64,000 nucleotides of DNA from Clostridiales bacterium (GTDB taxonomy: Bacteria > Bacillota > Clostridia > Lachnospirales > Lachnospiraceae): the NCBI GenBank assembly GCA_012839295.1, contig DUNO01000066.1, positions 217,966 through 281,965 on the forward strand. The letters run 5' to 3'. The translations under genes were made by a program, and so were the position numbers. The first letter of the stretch is position 1; the number at the start of each line of letters is the position of its first letter. The notes beneath the pieces were generated by a model. That model was not told the DNA's origin. It saw nothing but the letters and a program-made list of their open reading frames with translations, and made no database searches. Positions 10,312 through 18,586 of the stretch are shown piece by piece.

Positions 10312-10433
10312 GAATGCAGAAATCGCATTCACATGGATGCAAAAAACACATTCACACAGAATGCAAAAACGCATGCATTAGGGAAATTACCAGAGCAATC
10401 TCCTAGTGAAAATAGAATGCAAGAAACGCATTC
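10312..10433 (-). repeat. Four copies of a 19-nt near-palindrome in the ilvN leader
   Basis: On the plus strand the copies are at 10312-10330 (GAATGCAGAAATCGCATTC), 10335-10353 (GGATGCAAAAAACACATTC), 10359-10376 (GAATGCAAAAACGCATGC) and 10415-10433 (GAATGCAAGAAACGCATTC). Each can form a small stem of GAATGC with GCATTC. All four lie in the transcribed leader between the promoter at 10544-10572 and the ilvN start. Their function is unknown. Confidence 0.75.
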
Positions 10434-10446
10434 ATTGGCAACTGTG

Positions 10447-10510
10447 CAACAGTAGCAGCTTATAAGAAAAGCCCGTCACCACAGGTCACTCTGCAATGGG
10501 GCTTCTGTTG
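10447..10510 (-). promoter_or_regulatory. Structured 5' leader hairpin of ilvN
   Basis: One arm is the continuous block 10499-10510 (CTGTTG plus GGGCTT). It pairs with 10469-10474 (AAGCCC) and, beyond a 16-base interruption, with 10447-10452 (CAACAG). On the minus strand the inner arm is followed by TTTTC, so an attenuator-like role is possible. The T-box consensus is absent. Confidence 0.45.
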
Positions 10511-10543
10511 CTGTATAAAAAGTAAGTTTATTAAGTTTAAGTT

Positions 10544-10572
10544 ATTGTATCAACTGTATTTGTATTTGTCAA
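10544..10572 (-). promoter_or_regulatory. Sigma-A promoter of ilvN-ilvC
   Basis: Reading the minus strand, TTGACA (10572-10567), a 17-base spacer and TACAAT (10549-10544) make a near-consensus promoter. Transcription would start near 10537, giving a leader of about 250 bases. Confidence 0.85.
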
Positions 10573-10740
10573 GTGCCGAAACGTGCTTAACCACACATTT
10601 TTTTATTAGTTTAAATCACTAAAGTAAATGTATAAAAATACAATGCTTTATAACACAAGAACAAATCTTTTAATAAAAAGTCAAAAGACAGCTTCCCATA
10701 GCTTATATTATCGAATCAAAATCCATGATTCAATAATCAT

Positions 10741-10800
10741 GATGCACGGTGCAAAAACAGCGCCTTTTATCAGAAGTTAAAAGGTAACTTTTGATAACTT
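10741..10800. repeat. Dispersed intergenic hairpin element, copy A
   Basis: This copy contains GCACGGTGCAAAAACAGCGC and a hairpin (ATCAGAAGTTA pairing with TAACTTTTGAT, about 10769-10796). Related sequences are at 35851-35912 (inverted) and 62811-62871. It abuts the stop codon of the glycosyltransferase gene, so it may act as its transcription end. Confidence 0.65.
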
Positions 10801-11728
10801 ATATAATGATCATGAGCCCAATATTGCGTACAAGGCCGGTCTTAAAAAACTTATAGCGCAGGATCACCTGTCTGCGTTTGATGTATCCCAGCCTCCCTAA
10901 ATCTGCAAAGCTACGTATGATCTCCCTCTTCTCTTCCGGTATTTCCTCCTGATAGATAGCTATAAATTCATCCGCCTGACGCCCCAGTGCCCGAAGCGCC
11001 TCCCTTTGGCTGCCCAGGGCAGTGATCCGTTTTTTAACATAGTCCGCAAAGCCCTGGCCGCCGACAACGTTCCCTCCGTGCTGGCGGTAAAGCAGTGTCC
11101 CTTCCCTCACGAAGCTAATCCTGCCCATGGATGCCCCAATCAGGCCAACCCACCAGTCGTGGTATCTGGCATTGTTCGGAAGGTGGCTGCTTTGCAGAAC
11201 TTTACGGAGTGCGGCATTGATCATAACAGTACATCCGATTAATTTATTTTCCATTAACATGTGGGGCAGGTCCGTCCTGCATGGATTTAAGTGGGAGCTG
11301 CAGAAAAAGGAATTTGAAATCACCTTCAAATCCTGGTCCACCATTACCGCATCCGTAAATACCACCATGGGTACCGCCTTGCCGGTCTGTGCTTCCATAT
11401 TCCTCATGCGCTTTAGCGTAATTGCAATTTTATTTGGCTTCCATACATCATCCTGGTCACAGAACATCACATAATCCATAGTAGTCTTACAAACACCCTG
11501 CAAAAAATTTGACACAAGCCCCAGGTTCCCGGCATTCTGATGCAAATGTATTTTATCCGGGTACTGCAATTCATACTCCTTAAGAATGGGCAGAGTACGG
11601 TCCTTTGAGCCATCATCAAAGATAAATAGTTCAAAATCCTGATAAGATGATGCCAGAATAGAATCTACCTGCTCCCTTATATACTTCTCTCCATTATAAG
11701 CAGCCATAACAATTGCAACTGTACTCAT
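10799..11728 (-). CDS. Family 2 glycosyltransferase
   Basis: The protein has 309 residues and a GT-A fold. The N-terminus is MSTVAIVMAAYNGEKYIREQ, followed by the nucleotide-sugar motif FDDGSKDRT (about 36-44) and the metal-binding region FCDQDDVWKPNK (about 89-100). It resembles rhamnosyltransferase-type enzymes that build cell-wall polysaccharide or exopolysaccharide from activated sugars. It lies 40 bases downstream of another family 2 enzyme in the same direction, so the two probably act in one glycan. The acceptor is unknown. Confidence 0.88.
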   Translation of the reverse strand: MSTVAIVMAAYNGEKYIREQVDSILASSYQDFELFIFDDGSKDRTLPILKEYELQYPDKIHLHQNAGNLGLVSNFLQGVCKTTMDYVMFCDQDDVWKPNKIAITLKRMRNMEAQTGKAVPMVVFTDAVMVDQDLKVISNSFFCSSHLNPCRTDLPHMLMENKLIGCTVMINAALRKVLQSSHLPNNARYHDWWVGLIGASMGRISFVREGTLLYRQHGGNVVGGQGFADYVKKRITALGSQREALRALGRQADEFIAIYQEEIPEEKREIIRSFADLGRLGYIKRRQVILRYKFFKTGLVRNIGLMIII

Positions 11729-11768
11729 GCCATAATCATCTCCCTATCTGTTTATCAATCAGTACCCG

Positions 11769-12737
11769 CTAATCCCAATAGGATTTATTCATACTGCACC
11801 TTTTTACAAACTCCCTGGGAAAAAGCTCATAGTGCTTCCCCAGCTGGTAACCCAGAAATTTGCATCCGCTGCTGATAATCAAATCCGGTATCATTAAAAA
11901 TTGCTTCTTTTTAATAAGGTAGTCAATACTGCTCACTACTAACCTGATTCCCTCGGATTCTGATTTTAAGCCCCGGAACACCTCAGCATACTGGCTATGG
12001 GAAACTCCAAGGTCAAAATTCCTTGTGAACTGCTGCACATAGCTGTATCTATGGGAATGGACCACCTTTGCTTCCGCGGTGTAAGCCACCTTATGGCCGG
12101 CCCGGATCATAGCCGCCGCCATAATCATGTCCTCGTTAAATATGGTCCTGTCCACAAAGCCCCCGAGCTGCTGGTATACGCAGCTGCGGTAGGTTGCACA
12201 TACATCGGAGCAAAAGAAGGTCTTGATGCCAAGCTCTTCCATATCCGCCTTTGACTTTACCCTGCTGTATTTGGGATAATTAAAATGCCTCGTATACCGT
12301 TCCAGTAAATCCGCCTTCTCATCCGGCAGCTGTCTTGCATAGGTTGCGGAAACCTCCGGATCCGCATAGGGTTCCAGGAGCCTTTCTATCAGATATTCAT
12401 CCACGGGAACCGCATCCTGGGTCATAAACATGAGAACATCCGCATCCGACAAGGAAGCTCCATATTTACGGGTGCCTCCATGGTCAAAGTTTTTTTTCTC
12501 AATCGGTATTACTGTGATATTACTACCCTCGATCTGCGGATAGCTTTGCTCCTCGCCCTCCTTCTCCACGGAATGAAGAACCAGCACCCGGTCCGGCTTA
12601 ACCGTCTGGGCATAGAGCATGTTTATCAGCTTATCAAATTTCTCCTCCGAATGATAGGTTGGAATAATGACATCGATTGTATACTTCCTCCTGGCTTCAC
12701 CTTTCTTTTCTTCTAATGCTTCGTTGTTCTGCTCCAT
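11769..12737 (-). CDS. Family 2 glycosyltransferase
   Basis: The protein has about 322 residues if started at the ATG at 12737, which has GAGGTGG just upstream; a frame from 12749 lacks a ribosome site. The catalytic core shows YTIDVIIPTYHSEEKFDKLI, an MTQDAVPVDEYLI segment in the position of the DxD motif, and FNEDMIMAAAMIRAGHKVAY with the ED acidic pair. It looks like a rhamnosyltransferase-like enzyme. It is followed by a second family 2 enzyme, suggesting sequential sugar additions. Confidence 0.87.
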   Translation of the reverse strand: MEQNNEALEEKKGEARRKYTIDVIIPTYHSEEKFDKLINMLYAQTVKPDRVLVLHSVEKEGEEQSYPQIEGSNITVIPIEKKNFDHGGTRKYGASLSDADVLMFMTQDAVPVDEYLIERLLEPYADPEVSATYARQLPDEKADLLERYTRHFNYPKYSRVKSKADMEELGIKTFFCSDVCATYRSCVYQQLGGFVDRTIFNEDMIMAAAMIRAGHKVAYTAEAKVVHSHRYSYVQQFTRNFDLGVSHSQYAEVFRGLKSESEGIRLVVSSIDYLIKKKQFLMIPDLIISSGCKFLGYQLGKHYELFPREFVKRCSMNKSYWD

Positions 12738-12914
12738 AATCCACCTCATAATTCAGATTTATCAGTTTATATAATAAAAACAGTATAACACAGTTTAAAG
12801 AAAAGAAAACCTGAAAATTGGAATTACAAGGTAATAACAGATACTTTTTATAAAACATTTATAATTTTTATACTATTTCAATATTATACTATTTTAAAAC
12901 CATGGAAAGTTAGC

Positions 12915-12970
12915 TTGACATTCCACTTTCTTCATGTTATGATTTAGTTATGGAAAGTTAACTTTCCATA
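12915..12970 (+). promoter_or_regulatory. Promoter and palindromic operator of the Xre/membrane-protein pair
   Basis: TTGACA (12915-12920), a 17-base spacer and TATGAT (12938-12943) form the promoter. A perfect 22-bp palindrome centred on GTTAAC lies at 12949-12970 around the expected start of transcription, and a related arm (ATGGAAAGTTA, 12902-12912) overlaps the upstream side. Autorepression by the Xre protein encoded next is likely. Confidence 0.8.
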
Positions 12971-12985
12971 GAAAGGAGTCAACCT

Positions 12986-13189
12986 GTGAAGAATCGTTTA
13001 GAAGAGCTCCGAAAACAGCGTGGCATCCGACAAGAGGAATTGGCCGCTATTCTTGAGGTATCAAGGCAGACCATCGGTTCCCTTGAAAATGGGAGATATA
13101 ACCCCTCCATTGTCCTGGCTTTTAAAATAGCCCGTTATTTCGAAATGAGTATTGAGGAAATATTTATCTATGAGGAGGATATTGTATGA
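12986..13189 (+). CDS. Xre-family transcriptional regulator (short)
   Basis: The protein has 67 residues, essentially one helix-turn-helix domain: NRLEELRKQRGIRQEELAAI, then EVSRQTIGSLENGRYNPS. The start is GTG at 12986 with GAAAGGAG upstream. This is the compact regulator type that is co-encoded with a small membrane protein in Firmicutes. Its stop overlaps the start of the membrane-protein gene (ATGA overlap), so the two are translationally coupled. The palindrome at 12949-12970 is the probable operator. Confidence 0.9.
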   Translation: MKNRLEELRKQRGIRQEELAAILEVSRQTIGSLENGRYNPSIVLAFKIARYFEMSIEEIFIYEEDIV

Positions 13190-13617
13190 AACAAAAAGCT
13201 TTTGACTACCTGCTTGCCTTAGTCGGATTTGCGCTTCTGGCTGCCGGCCTTTATCTTGTAAAAAGAGGAATAGCCTCACCGGAAATTTTTAAGGCTCTAC
13301 CCTATGTCAGCATTGGCCTCGGCTGTGGTATATTTGGTCACGACATGGGTAGTATCATTAGCCGAAAGGCAATTCAACATAATCCAGACATACAGAAGCA
13401 AGTGGAAATTGAAAAAAAGGATGAACGTAATATTGCCCTTGCTAATCGTGCAAAGGCAAAGGCTTATGACCTGATGTTGTTTGTTTTCGGCGCTTTAATG
13501 CTAGCCTTTGCCCTGCTGGGGGTAGATTTGGCCGTAATTCTGCTGCTGGTATTGGGCTATCTCTTAGTTATTTTTTATTTTATTTATTACCTTGCAAAAT
13601 ACAACCGTGAAATGTAG
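13186..13617 (+). CDS. Small membrane protein paired with the Xre regulator
   Basis: The protein has 143 residues. Hydrophobic segments occur at about 7-22, 34-52, 91-108 and 110-132, with a charged stretch (KQVEIEKKDERNIALANRAKAKA) between the second and third. The KDERN...NRAKAKAY wording matches a family of unnamed membrane proteins encoded next to short Xre regulators. Function is unknown; in such pairs the membrane protein is often suspected to modulate the regulator. Confidence 0.75.
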   Translation: MKQKAFDYLLALVGFALLAAGLYLVKRGIASPEIFKALPYVSIGLGCGIFGHDMGSIISRKAIQHNPDIQKQVEIEKKDERNIALANRAKAKAYDLMLFVFGALMLAFALLGVDLAVILLLVLGYLLVIFYFIYYLAKYNREM

Positions 13618-13645
13618 GCCAATCCATTACTATTCCATTAAAATA

Positions 13646-13820
13646 TGGCAGAGGGTGTTAAAATAAGAAACGCCTATACCATATTGCAGAATCACCTCTG
13701 ATATCTGCAATATCCCGTATATTCCTTCTATTTTGCAACACCCTCTGCCACCAGGGTATGTCTGAAAACTGCTTGTGCCGGGCCATTCAGAACGGTACAA
13801 TGAGTTTTCAGACACGCCCT
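13646..13820. repeat. Three inverted-repeat structures, including a 68-bp palindromic element
   Basis: First, 13646-13665 and 13729-13750 are inverted copies of a 20-bp sequence (one 2-base insertion). Inside it, 13681-13690 and 13704-13713 form a perfect 10-bp hairpin. Second, 13753-13771 and 13802-13820 are 19-bp imperfect inverted repeats (AGGG-start, TGTCTGAAAACT core) bounding 68 bp. The latter looks like the ends of a small non-autonomous element or a strong bidirectional terminator between two convergent genes. Confidence 0.6.
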
Positions 13821-13847
13821 AGTTAAATGGATCATTTTGGCACCGGT

Positions 13848-15506
13848 TTATTTCATTGTAACGGACTGTCCTGAACGGAATATGGAATAATTGAAGTCCC
13901 TGAATTCCCGCCCTGAGGCCGCCCGTCTGATTCTTGCGTAATAGTCCTCCTTCATGGCTTTCGCAGACTCTTTATATCCATAATCCATATAGCCATATTC
14001 TCCGTCATAATTTCCGGTATATTCTCTATCATAATCCCCAGCGTATTCTCTATTATATTCCCCGGTATGCCCCTCCGGCTCCCCGTCATCTATCTTCTCA
14101 TCAACCCAGCGTTCCTTATCCGATAATACCGGAAGAACCGCCGGAGCCGCATCCAGGGACAGCTCCCTTGTCAGATAACCCATATCCGAATAGCTAAGGG
14201 TATCAACATGGTCAAGTAAGTACTCCGCAATATAATGGTCCGGCTTTGAAAAGGAGAAGACCAGATAGCTCGCTGTTACTACCACTACACAGTACTGGAA
14301 CAGCGGGAATTCCTTTTTAAATTCTGTAATAACAACTCCAGCCAGGACAAATGCGATAATGAACAGGGACAGCAAAACAAATACCCTTAAAAAAGTCAGA
14401 TGATAAGCCCCAATATACAGCAGCATCCGGTAGGTGGCAGAACCAATCATAATATAAGTACAGAGTGACATGATTGTAACCAGGACACTTACGAGCCTGC
14501 TTTCCCGAAACAGTGCCTTTTCCGCCAGCATCAGGATAATATTGATTGAGGCAACCGCCAGCAGTTCAAAAAAGCCCCTTCTGGCATATTCCGCAAAGGT
14601 GAACTCCTCAGGCAGCACAAAGATACCATTTGCGAACAGATAAGTAAGCTGGATCCCGCAGAAAACCACATAGACAAAGCACAGGATCAGCATAACGGTA
14701 ACCGCAATGGACGCATCCACCTTCCTTCCTGGCACAGAATCCTCCTTTCCCACCCGTGCAACAGCCCCGCAGAGGATGCAGTAACAGGCCAATATACCAA
14801 AGGCCAGCATAAAGCAGATGCCAAAAACATCCCCGGAGAAAATGACCTGGAACAGGCTTTTTGTCATCTCCCCAAATAATATATCCGCACTGGATAATAA
14901 TGCAAGAATAACCAAAAGCAACGGCACCGAGATAACAACACCTATGAAAATATTGCGTACCCTATCATTTTTCAGCACCTTAACCTGCTTCATGAACTCC
15001 GCTCCATGGACAAAAGGCTTTCCAAGGGATGCAATGCTTAGAAACAACAGCCCAATCATTTTCATGAAATGCCTGGTAAAATCCCATTTTCCATCCTCAT
15101 AAAATTGGTGGAGCAGGGACAGGTCCAGCAACAGCAGTATTCCGATTACATTAATAAATTGGAGATTCCCGCTTGAAGTAAGCATCGTGGAAAGCCCCAA
15201 CAATATCGCCCCCGCATAATATAACAGGGTTGTTCTTTTCCTGGGAACAGACAGCTTATCCGTAGCAAGGCACAGCAGGCCTACCATAACAATAGTAAAT
15301 GCAAATACATTAAGTCCAATGGAGACCTCATAAAATAACATGGTAAACAGCAGTCCAAAGACCAGACTGATGCCACCAAAGACTCCAAATTTTTGGCGTA
15401 TTTTAATAAGCAGGGGGGCTTCTTCCTTCCTCAGGAAATCCTCAACTGCAGGCTTTTTCTCTTCCTGGATTACTTGTTCAGGAAGATCCTTATTTAATTG
15501 TTCCAT
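13848..15506 (-). CDS. DUF4173-family membrane protein with Tyr-rich C-terminal repeats
   Basis: The protein has 552 residues. A charged N-terminus (1-35) is followed by about 12 hydrophobic segments up to residue 430, matching DUF4153/DUF4173-type polytopic membrane proteins of unknown function. The soluble tail contains a short tandem repeat of the form EYxxxYDREY (about residues 478-502: EYNREYAGDYDREYTGNYD). Upstream in the same direction are an Xre regulator and a DUF2975 protein, a frequent gene trio in Firmicutes. A cytoplasmic or envelope sensing role is only a guess. Confidence 0.82.
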   Translation of the reverse strand: MEQLNKDLPEQVIQEEKKPAVEDFLRKEEAPLLIKIRQKFGVFGGISLVFGLLFTMLFYEVSIGLNVFAFTIVMVGLLCLATDKLSVPRKRTTLLYYAGAILLGLSTMLTSSGNLQFINVIGILLLLDLSLLHQFYEDGKWDFTRHFMKMIGLLFLSIASLGKPFVHGAEFMKQVKVLKNDRVRNIFIGVVISVPLLLVILALLSSADILFGEMTKSLFQVIFSGDVFGICFMLAFGILACYCILCGAVARVGKEDSVPGRKVDASIAVTVMLILCFVYVVFCGIQLTYLFANGIFVLPEEFTFAEYARRGFFELLAVASINIILMLAEKALFRESRLVSVLVTIMSLCTYIMIGSATYRMLLYIGAYHLTFLRVFVLLSLFIIAFVLAGVVITEFKKEFPLFQYCVVVVTASYLVFSFSKPDHYIAEYLLDHVDTLSYSDMGYLTRELSLDAAPAVLPVLSDKERWVDEKIDDGEPEGHTGEYNREYAGDYDREYTGNYDGEYGYMDYGYKESAKAMKEDYYARIRRAASGREFRDFNYSIFRSGQSVTMK

Positions 15507-15613
15507 TTCTTAAACCTCCTTTTTAGGAGCTTTCCCTCCTAAGAATTAATTCTAAATCCAACAGCCCTTCTCTTTCCCTAAATGCCCATAGTGATACAAT
15601 GGCCCACCTAAGG

Positions 15614-15832
15614 TTAACCGGCTGGCTTTTCTTCATCCACATATTTTAACAGGTCACCCGGCTGGCAGTTCAGCGCCTTGCAGATTGCTTCCAGGGTACT
15701 AAAACGGACTGCCTTTGCCTTATTATTTTTTAAGATAGAAAGATTCGCCATCGTGATATCCACTTGCTCCGCTAATTCTGTTAATCCTATTTTCCTTTGT
15801 GCCATAACAACATCTAAATTCACTTCGATCAT
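15614..15832 (-). CDS. Xre/Cro-type transcriptional regulator
   Basis: The protein has 72 residues, a single helix-turn-helix domain of the YozG/Cro-C1 type: VVMAQRKIGLTELAEQVDITMANLSILKNNKAKAVRFSTL, ending in ALNCQPGDLLKYVDEE. These regulators are habitually encoded directly after DUF2975 membrane proteins, as here (12 bases apart). It probably controls this operon. Confidence 0.9.
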   Translation of the reverse strand: MIEVNLDVVMAQRKIGLTELAEQVDITMANLSILKNNKAKAVRFSTLEAICKALNCQPGDLLKYVDEEKPAG

Positions 15833-15844
15833 AGCGGCACCTCC

Positions 15845-16297
15845 TTAAATGGTCAAATCATTCTCTTGTTTATAGGTTACGGCCTGATCAAATACCATCG
15901 ACAATACCAGGGAAAAAAGCCCTGCGATCATAAAGACTACAATTAAAACAAGTGCTGCCGGTGTTATGACTAAGAATAACCTGGTGGCCATACATACAGC
16001 AATAATAAAGGCACATGCTCCCATTCTTTTCAAGGAAATAACATTCTCTTTTACAAAGGGATCCCCACTTAGGACCGTCCGGAACATCCTCCGGAGCTCC
16101 CACAGGATGACAAGTGCAAATACTCCCGCGATCATGAATATAATACAGAAGGGCAAATAAAACCTTTCAAAAATTTTATAGACGTACTTTCCCACATAGT
16201 GGAAGCTAATTGGGACTGTAGCACAGACTATAATCCCAGAATAAAACATAAAATCTAATATCAGCTTTGTAAATTTCACAAATGGATCCTTGCTCAT
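15845..16297 (-). CDS. DUF2975-family membrane protein
   Basis: The protein has 150 residues and four hydrophobic segments (about 12-32, 44-66, 90-108, 113-136), with a basic loop ELRRMFRTVLSGDPFVKENV between the second and third. The GDPFVxEN motif before a predicted third helix is typical of DUF2975. It is the first gene of the DUF2975-Xre-DUF4173 set and is preceded by a strong promoter. Function is unknown. Confidence 0.85.
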   Translation of the reverse strand: MSKDPFVKFTKLILDFMFYSGIIVCATVPISFHYVGKYVYKIFERFYLPFCIIFMIAGVFALVILWELRRMFRTVLSGDPFVKENVISLKRMGACAFIIAVCMATRLFLVITPAALVLIVVFMIAGLFSLVLSMVFDQAVTYKQENDLTI

Positions 16298-16404
16298 CCA
16301 CGACCTCCTGCATTCTTAGCTTTTTTCATTTCATCCAAAATTAAATGTATCCTATATCTCCTTACCCCGCTGTTCCTCACTGGAATGCGGTATCACCCTT
16401 TTTT

Positions 16405-16489
16405 CATAGCTGCCATTCCCACAGCTACCTTTTCGATAGCCCTTTTCATGGCTATCATTCACGCAACTACCTTTTCGATCGCTCTTTTT
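16405..16489. repeat. Two tandem copies of a 42-43 bp sequence in the DUF2975 leader
   Basis: Copy 1 is 16405-16446 and copy 2 is 16447-16489; both contain CTACCTTTTCGAT. A partial third copy (CATAGCTACC, CATAGCTATCCC) follows at 16502-16523. They lie between the promoter (16540-16568) and the DUF2975 gene, so they are transcribed in its leader. Confidence 0.6.
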
Positions 16490-16539
16490 CACACTCCTTT
16501 CCATAGCTACCCATAGCTATCCCTTCATTCTTATTGAAT

Positions 16540-16568
16540 AATATAGCATTTGCCCATTCGATTGTCAA
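16540..16568 (-). promoter_or_regulatory. Promoter of the DUF2975 operon
   Basis: On the minus strand, TTGACA (16568-16563), a 17-base spacer and TATATT (16545-16540). The region just upstream holds ATCGAAT-type inverted sequences (16557-16589) that may be an operator. Confidence 0.75.
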
Positions 16569-16694
16569 TATTTTTTTATTGTTATTCGATAATTAATTGT
16601 TGTTCTATGATAAGACAGAGACACAATTACAGAGACACAATTGAGGTTGAGGAACTTAATAGTAGGAACTTAATAGTACTTAATAGTAACCGAT
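16569..16694. other. Intergenic region with short direct repeats
   Basis: Contains duplicated words: AGAGACACAATT twice (16616-16644) and ACTTAATAGTA three times (16655-16688). No gene or RNA was recognised. Confidence 0.4.
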
Positions 16695-16731
16695 CAAAAA
16701 AAGCGTACCATTATTCTCTAATAGTACGCTT
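16695..16731 (-). terminator. Terminator of the TIGR04076 gene
   Basis: Reading the minus strand, AAGCGTAC pairs with GTACGCTT around an AT-rich loop and is followed by a run of seven T (plus-strand 16695-16702). Confidence 0.75.
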
Positions 16732-16894
16732 GCATTATCATATACTTTCTATTACCATTGGCCCACCATCAGGCACTGCCCGTTTCCTTATAGGATTTGC
16801 CTGACAAAAAGCTTCTTTATACTAGCTCGGTGAATATGGGTGTATTTATATCCACCTCACAGCCTAAATCCAGCCCAATCTCTTGCTACAGCAT

Positions 16895-17218
16895 TCATAC
16901 ATCACTATCCATAACTGCTTCTAATTTGAATATAACCGGACGGATACCATCCGTACAGCAAAGAATTTGCATTCCATCCTGATTATTCCAGGGAGCATAT
17001 GTAGCACCGGCAGAAAGTGCGTTTACACCCCTATAAATATCAATCCAAGCCCATGGACATAGTCCCTTTGGCATTTCTGCACCGCCCTCATAGAGAAATT
17101 CATCACCAACATCCAGAATTGGACATGGGCCGGCTTCCCTGCCATCAGTCAGATAACTGTCAGCAAATTCAGGATAAAATTCTTTCCGTATAACAACTAT
17201 TTTTACCTTCTTCATCAT
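16895..17218 (-). CDS. TIGR04076-family small protein
   Basis: The protein has 107 residues. The sequence KIVVIRKEF...GPCPILDVGDEF and CPWAWIDIYRGVNALSAG, with a late CCTDGIRPVIFKLE, matches the TIGR04076 family, whose function is not established. The conserved cysteines (GPCP, LCPW, CCTDG) could bind metal or be redox active. It is a single gene with its own terminator at 16695-16731. The start may be either of two adjacent ATG codons. Confidence 0.8.
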   Translation of the reverse strand: MMKKVKIVVIRKEFYPEFADSYLTDGREAGPCPILDVGDEFLYEGGAEMPKGLCPWAWIDIYRGVNALSAGATYAPWNNQDGMQILCCTDGIRPVIFKLEAVMDSDV

Positions 17219-17292
17219 ATCCTCCTCATAAAAAATATAACCTTGCTTATCCGGCGCACTCTTTTACCAACCAGACCTTGACCTCCCTGCCG

Positions 17293-18567
17293 TCAGCCCG
17301 CTTCCCCCATTAGCTTCCGCTCCTTGAACCGGGAAATGACCAGAATGGCCAGCAGATACAAAAAGCTGCTTAATACAAATGGGAGCCTCCGGTCAATGCT
17401 GGAAAGCAATCCTACCATATATCCAAAGGGCGAGGAAAAGCCAATCATAAAGGCGGTCAGCAGTGCAACGATACGCGCCCGCTCAGCCGGATCTACACTC
17501 ATCACCTGCATGGCATCCTTGCGGGGCATCACAAGGGCATTGGCTATCGCCTCCAGCAAAGTGAACAGTACCACCGGCCAAATCCTGCCCTTCGGGCCAA
17601 AAATCAGCAGCATTTGGCAGAGCACATAAACCACTAATCCTACCTGCATGGGAATTTTGAGCTTCAAGCGCTCCAGCCGGTGCTGGATTGCAAACATGAA
17701 CACAATCATCACAATAGCACGCAAAATAGGAAAGAATGCCAGATATTGCTCAGGAATACCCATCCTCAGGTTAACATAGAGCCCAAAAAAATTGTTATTT
17801 ATCATGCCGGTTATGTAAACGATCACCATGATTGCCAGGGTTTGCATTGTCGCCTTATTCCGGAAGATATACGGCACCAGCTGCTTATATTCCGCTACCA
17901 GCTTCCATACCGACACGCCCTTCGTAGCTTGCCTGCGTACCATTCCCTGCCGCGTCTCCTTCGTATAGCGCATTGTGATAAAAGTTTTAAGCAGCATGGA
18001 AATACTGAAGGAAAAATACACCACCCTGATTACTGGCACCAGTGAGAAACGACCAATCAGCAGGCCGGATATGGGGGCGAAGAATACTGCAACCAAGCCT
18101 CCGATGGTGATCCAGTTAAAGATATTTAGAATATCCTTTTCCTCGGAATCCTCAACCAACAGACAGTACCAGGCGGTCTGGTTAATCTGCTCAAAGCTGT
18201 TCATTAACACTGCAATCAGAAAAAACCAAAAATTCTGGGAGATCGCCCAGATAAAGCAGGCAACGCTCCAGCCAAAGAAATCCCCCAGCATCGTAGTGAT
18301 ACGCCGGCCTAGTTTGTCTGCAATAATCCCTCCCAAAAAGGAAAAGGCCACCTGCACCACCATGGCGATAGAGAGAATCAGGCCAATCTGCACATCGGTA
18401 ACCCCCAGCGCTACCATATACAATGTAATAAAGGGAGCCAGCAGATTGAAGGGAATCCCCCATAGGGGTTCAATCAAAATCAAGGGCTTTGTATTCCCTT
18501 TCACGGTAAATAAAAACTCAAATAACGGGTGGGAACGCATCGCCCTCACCCACCTGTTCTTTTTCAT
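17293..18567 (-). CDS. Major facilitator superfamily transporter
   Basis: The protein has 424 residues and twelve hydrophobic segments. The loop between helices 2 and 3 carries the MFS motif A as GGIIADKLGRR (about 79-89). The C-terminal half has a related loop (VMPRKDAMQVMS). No substrate-specific motif was recognised. It lies 19 bases downstream of a GNAT acetyltransferase gene in the same direction, so the two may be co-transcribed. Confidence 0.85.
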   Translation of the reverse strand: MKKNRWVRAMRSHPLFEFLFTVKGNTKPLILIEPLWGIPFNLLAPFITLYMVALGVTDVQIGLILSIAMVVQVAFSFLGGIIADKLGRRITTMLGDFFGWSVACFIWAISQNFWFFLIAVLMNSFEQINQTAWYCLLVEDSEEKDILNIFNWITIGGLVAVFFAPISGLLIGRFSLVPVIRVVYFSFSISMLLKTFITMRYTKETRQGMVRRQATKGVSVWKLVAEYKQLVPYIFRNKATMQTLAIMVIVYITGMINNNFFGLYVNLRMGIPEQYLAFFPILRAIVMIVFMFAIQHRLERLKLKIPMQVGLVVYVLCQMLLIFGPKGRIWPVVLFTLLEAIANALVMPRKDAMQVMSVDPAERARIVALLTAFMIGFSSPFGYMVGLLSSIDRRLPFVLSSFLYLLAILVISRFKERKLMGEAG

Positions 18568-18586
18568 TGCTTCCTCCCGTCACCTT

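Noticed and set aside
10284..10540. T-box leader for ilvN
   Set aside because: The TGGAACCGCG-type T-box sequence is absent; only hairpins and 19-nt repeats are present.
13630..13815. A 61-residue minus-strand frame between two gene modules
   Set aside because: It lies entirely in inverted repeats and has no ribosome site.
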